23,487 nt of DNA. It comes from JACPFV01 sp035526825. GTDB taxonomy: Bacteria; Pseudomonadota; Gammaproteobacteria; Nevskiales; Nevskiaceae. Positions 22,654 to 23,487 of the stretch are shown one piece after another (positions within the stretch are counted from its first letter, which is position 1; the number at the start of each line of letters is the position of its first letter). The stretch lies in the NCBI GenBank assembly GCA_035526825.1, contig DATLBT010000007.1, positions 1 through 23,487 on the forward strand, in the 5' to 3' direction. A program made the translations under genes and the position numbers. The notes under the pieces were generated by a model. That model was not told the origin of the DNA. It did no database searches and was given only the letters and a program-made list of their open reading frames with translations.

Positions 22654-23487
22654 ATGAAAATTCTCGTCACGGGAGGCGCGGGATTCATCGGCTCAGCCGT
22701 GATTCGTCACCTGATTGCGAGCACACGCCACGCCGTCGTCAACCTCGACAAGCTTACCTACGCATCGAGCCTGGAATCGCTCGAAAGCGTGTCGAAAGAT
22801 CCGCGCTACGTCCTCGAGCAGGCTGACATCTGCGACGCCGCTGCGCTGCGCCGGATCTTCGCGCTGCACCAGCCCGACGCCGTGATGCACCTCGCCGCGG
22901 AATCGCATGTTGACCGCTCGATCGAAGGTCCTGCGGAGTTCGTGCAAACCAACGTGGTCGGCACGTTCCGCCTGCTCGAAGCTGCGACGACACACTGGCA
23001 ATCGCTGGCGGTGCCGGCACGCCAGGCCTTCCGTTTTCACCACGTCTCCACCGACGAGGTCTACGGCTCGCTCGGCGCGACCGGCTACTTCACCGAATCC
23101 ACGCCGTACGCGCCAAACTCGCCGTACTCCGCGAGCAAGGCGGGCTCGGATCACCTCGTGCGCGCCTGGCACCACACCTACGGGCTGCCGGTGCTCGTGA
23201 GCAACTGCTCGAACAACTACGGCCCGTACCAGTTTCCCGAGAAGCTGATCCCGCTGATGATCACGCGGGCGCTGAACGATCAGCCACTCCCCGTGTACGG
23301 GGACGGAATGAACGTGCGCGATTGGTTGTATGTGACGGACCATGCGAGCGCGATATGGGCTGTCCTTCGCGAGGGTCAGCTCGGCAAGGTCTACAACATT
23401 GGTGGTGAAAACGAGATTCCTAATCTGCGCGTTGTGGAGTCGCTCCTCGACTCACTGGGGAAACCGCGAACACTGATCCAGTACGTC
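22654..23487 (+). CDS. rfbB: dTDP-glucose 4,6-dehydratase (partial, runs off window)
   Basis: The first 278 residues of RfbB/RmlB are present; the gene is cut by the window end. This short-chain-dehydrogenase enzyme turns dTDP-glucose into dTDP-4-keto-6-deoxyglucose, the second step to dTDP-rhamnose. Seen: the NAD-binding GGAGFIGS at 7-14, HLAAESHVDRSI, STDEVYGSLG with the catalytic threonine and acid residues, and the YSASK dyad with CSNNYGPYQFPEKLIPL. No strong ribosome site precedes the ATG. It is divergent from the GT9 gene with only 40 bp between starts. It probably opens an rml or O-antigen cluster to the right. Confidence 0.96.
   Translation, partial: MKILVTGGAGFIGSAVIRHLIASTRHAVVNLDKLTYASSLESLESVSKDPRYVLEQADICDAAALRRIFALHQPDAVMHLAAESHVDRSIEGPAEFVQTNVVGTFRLLEAATTHWQSLAVPARQAFRFHHVSTDEVYGSLGATGYFTESTPYAPNSPYSASKAGSDHLVRAWHHTYGLPVLVSNCSNNYGPYQFPEKLIPLMITRALNDQPLPVYGDGMNVRDWLYVTDHASAIWAVLREGQLGKVYNIGGENEIPNLRVVESLLDSLGKPRTLIQYV

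Overview
This is a high-GC chromosomal window from a proteobacterium, most likely a gammaproteobacterium. The 5' part of the 16S rRNA gene carries the AATATTGGACAATG form usual in Gammaproteobacteria rather than the AATTTTGGACAATG form usual in Betaproteobacteria. The block 16S - tyrS - M23 peptidase - anmK - erpA - bactofilin - DUF6776 - argC matches, as I recall it, the order around tyrZ/anmK/erpA/argC beside an rRNA operon in Pseudomonas. No phage, transposase, CRISPR or plasmid gene was found. The window is mostly core and metabolic genes with a few accessory insertions.

Layout. 1-420: start of a 16S gene on the minus strand, with its leader, boxA and a consensus promoter (to 677). 840-2402 (-): a small ComEA-type helix-hairpin-helix protein and tyrS. 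2577-5013 (+): an OapA/MepM-like murein endopeptidase and anmK, a cell-wall remodelling and recycling pair. 5014-7637 (-): a tight run argC - DUF6776 membrane coiled-coil protein - bactofilin - erpA. 7712-8146 (+): HemJ-type protoporphyrinogen oxidase. 8354-10214 (+): a periplasmic cupredoxin and an FTR1 iron permease that is fused in frame to a secreted, probably outer-membrane beta-barrel protein. 10227-11302 (-): RppH and a DUF2799 lipoprotein. 11370-12041 (+): a HAD phosphatase. 12059-12874 (-): an inositol-monophosphatase/HisN-type phosphatase.

12911-16427 is a vitamin B12 locus. A cobalamin riboswitch precedes a BtuB-like TonB-dependent receptor and a PduO-type cob(I)alamin adenosyltransferase on the plus strand. 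They converge on a BtuF-like periplasmic B12-binding protein on the minus strand, read after ampD and ampE. The BtuF signal peptide is encoded by a palindromic dispersed repeat. No btuC or btuD lies in the window, so the ABC transporter must be elsewhere if the route is complete.

17948-20743 (+): a large two-repeat M16 zinc peptidase. 20756-22613 (-): a small exported conserved protein, a DUF6165 protein and a GT9 heptosyltransferase-like enzyme. 22654-end (+): the start of rfbB (dTDP-glucose 4,6-dehydratase). The last three look like the edge of a surface-polysaccharide locus.

The items most worth a second look are the FTR1/beta-barrel fusion with its internal start site, the cysteine-free cupredoxin beside it, and the repeat-derived BtuF signal peptide. 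The other genes belong to known families.
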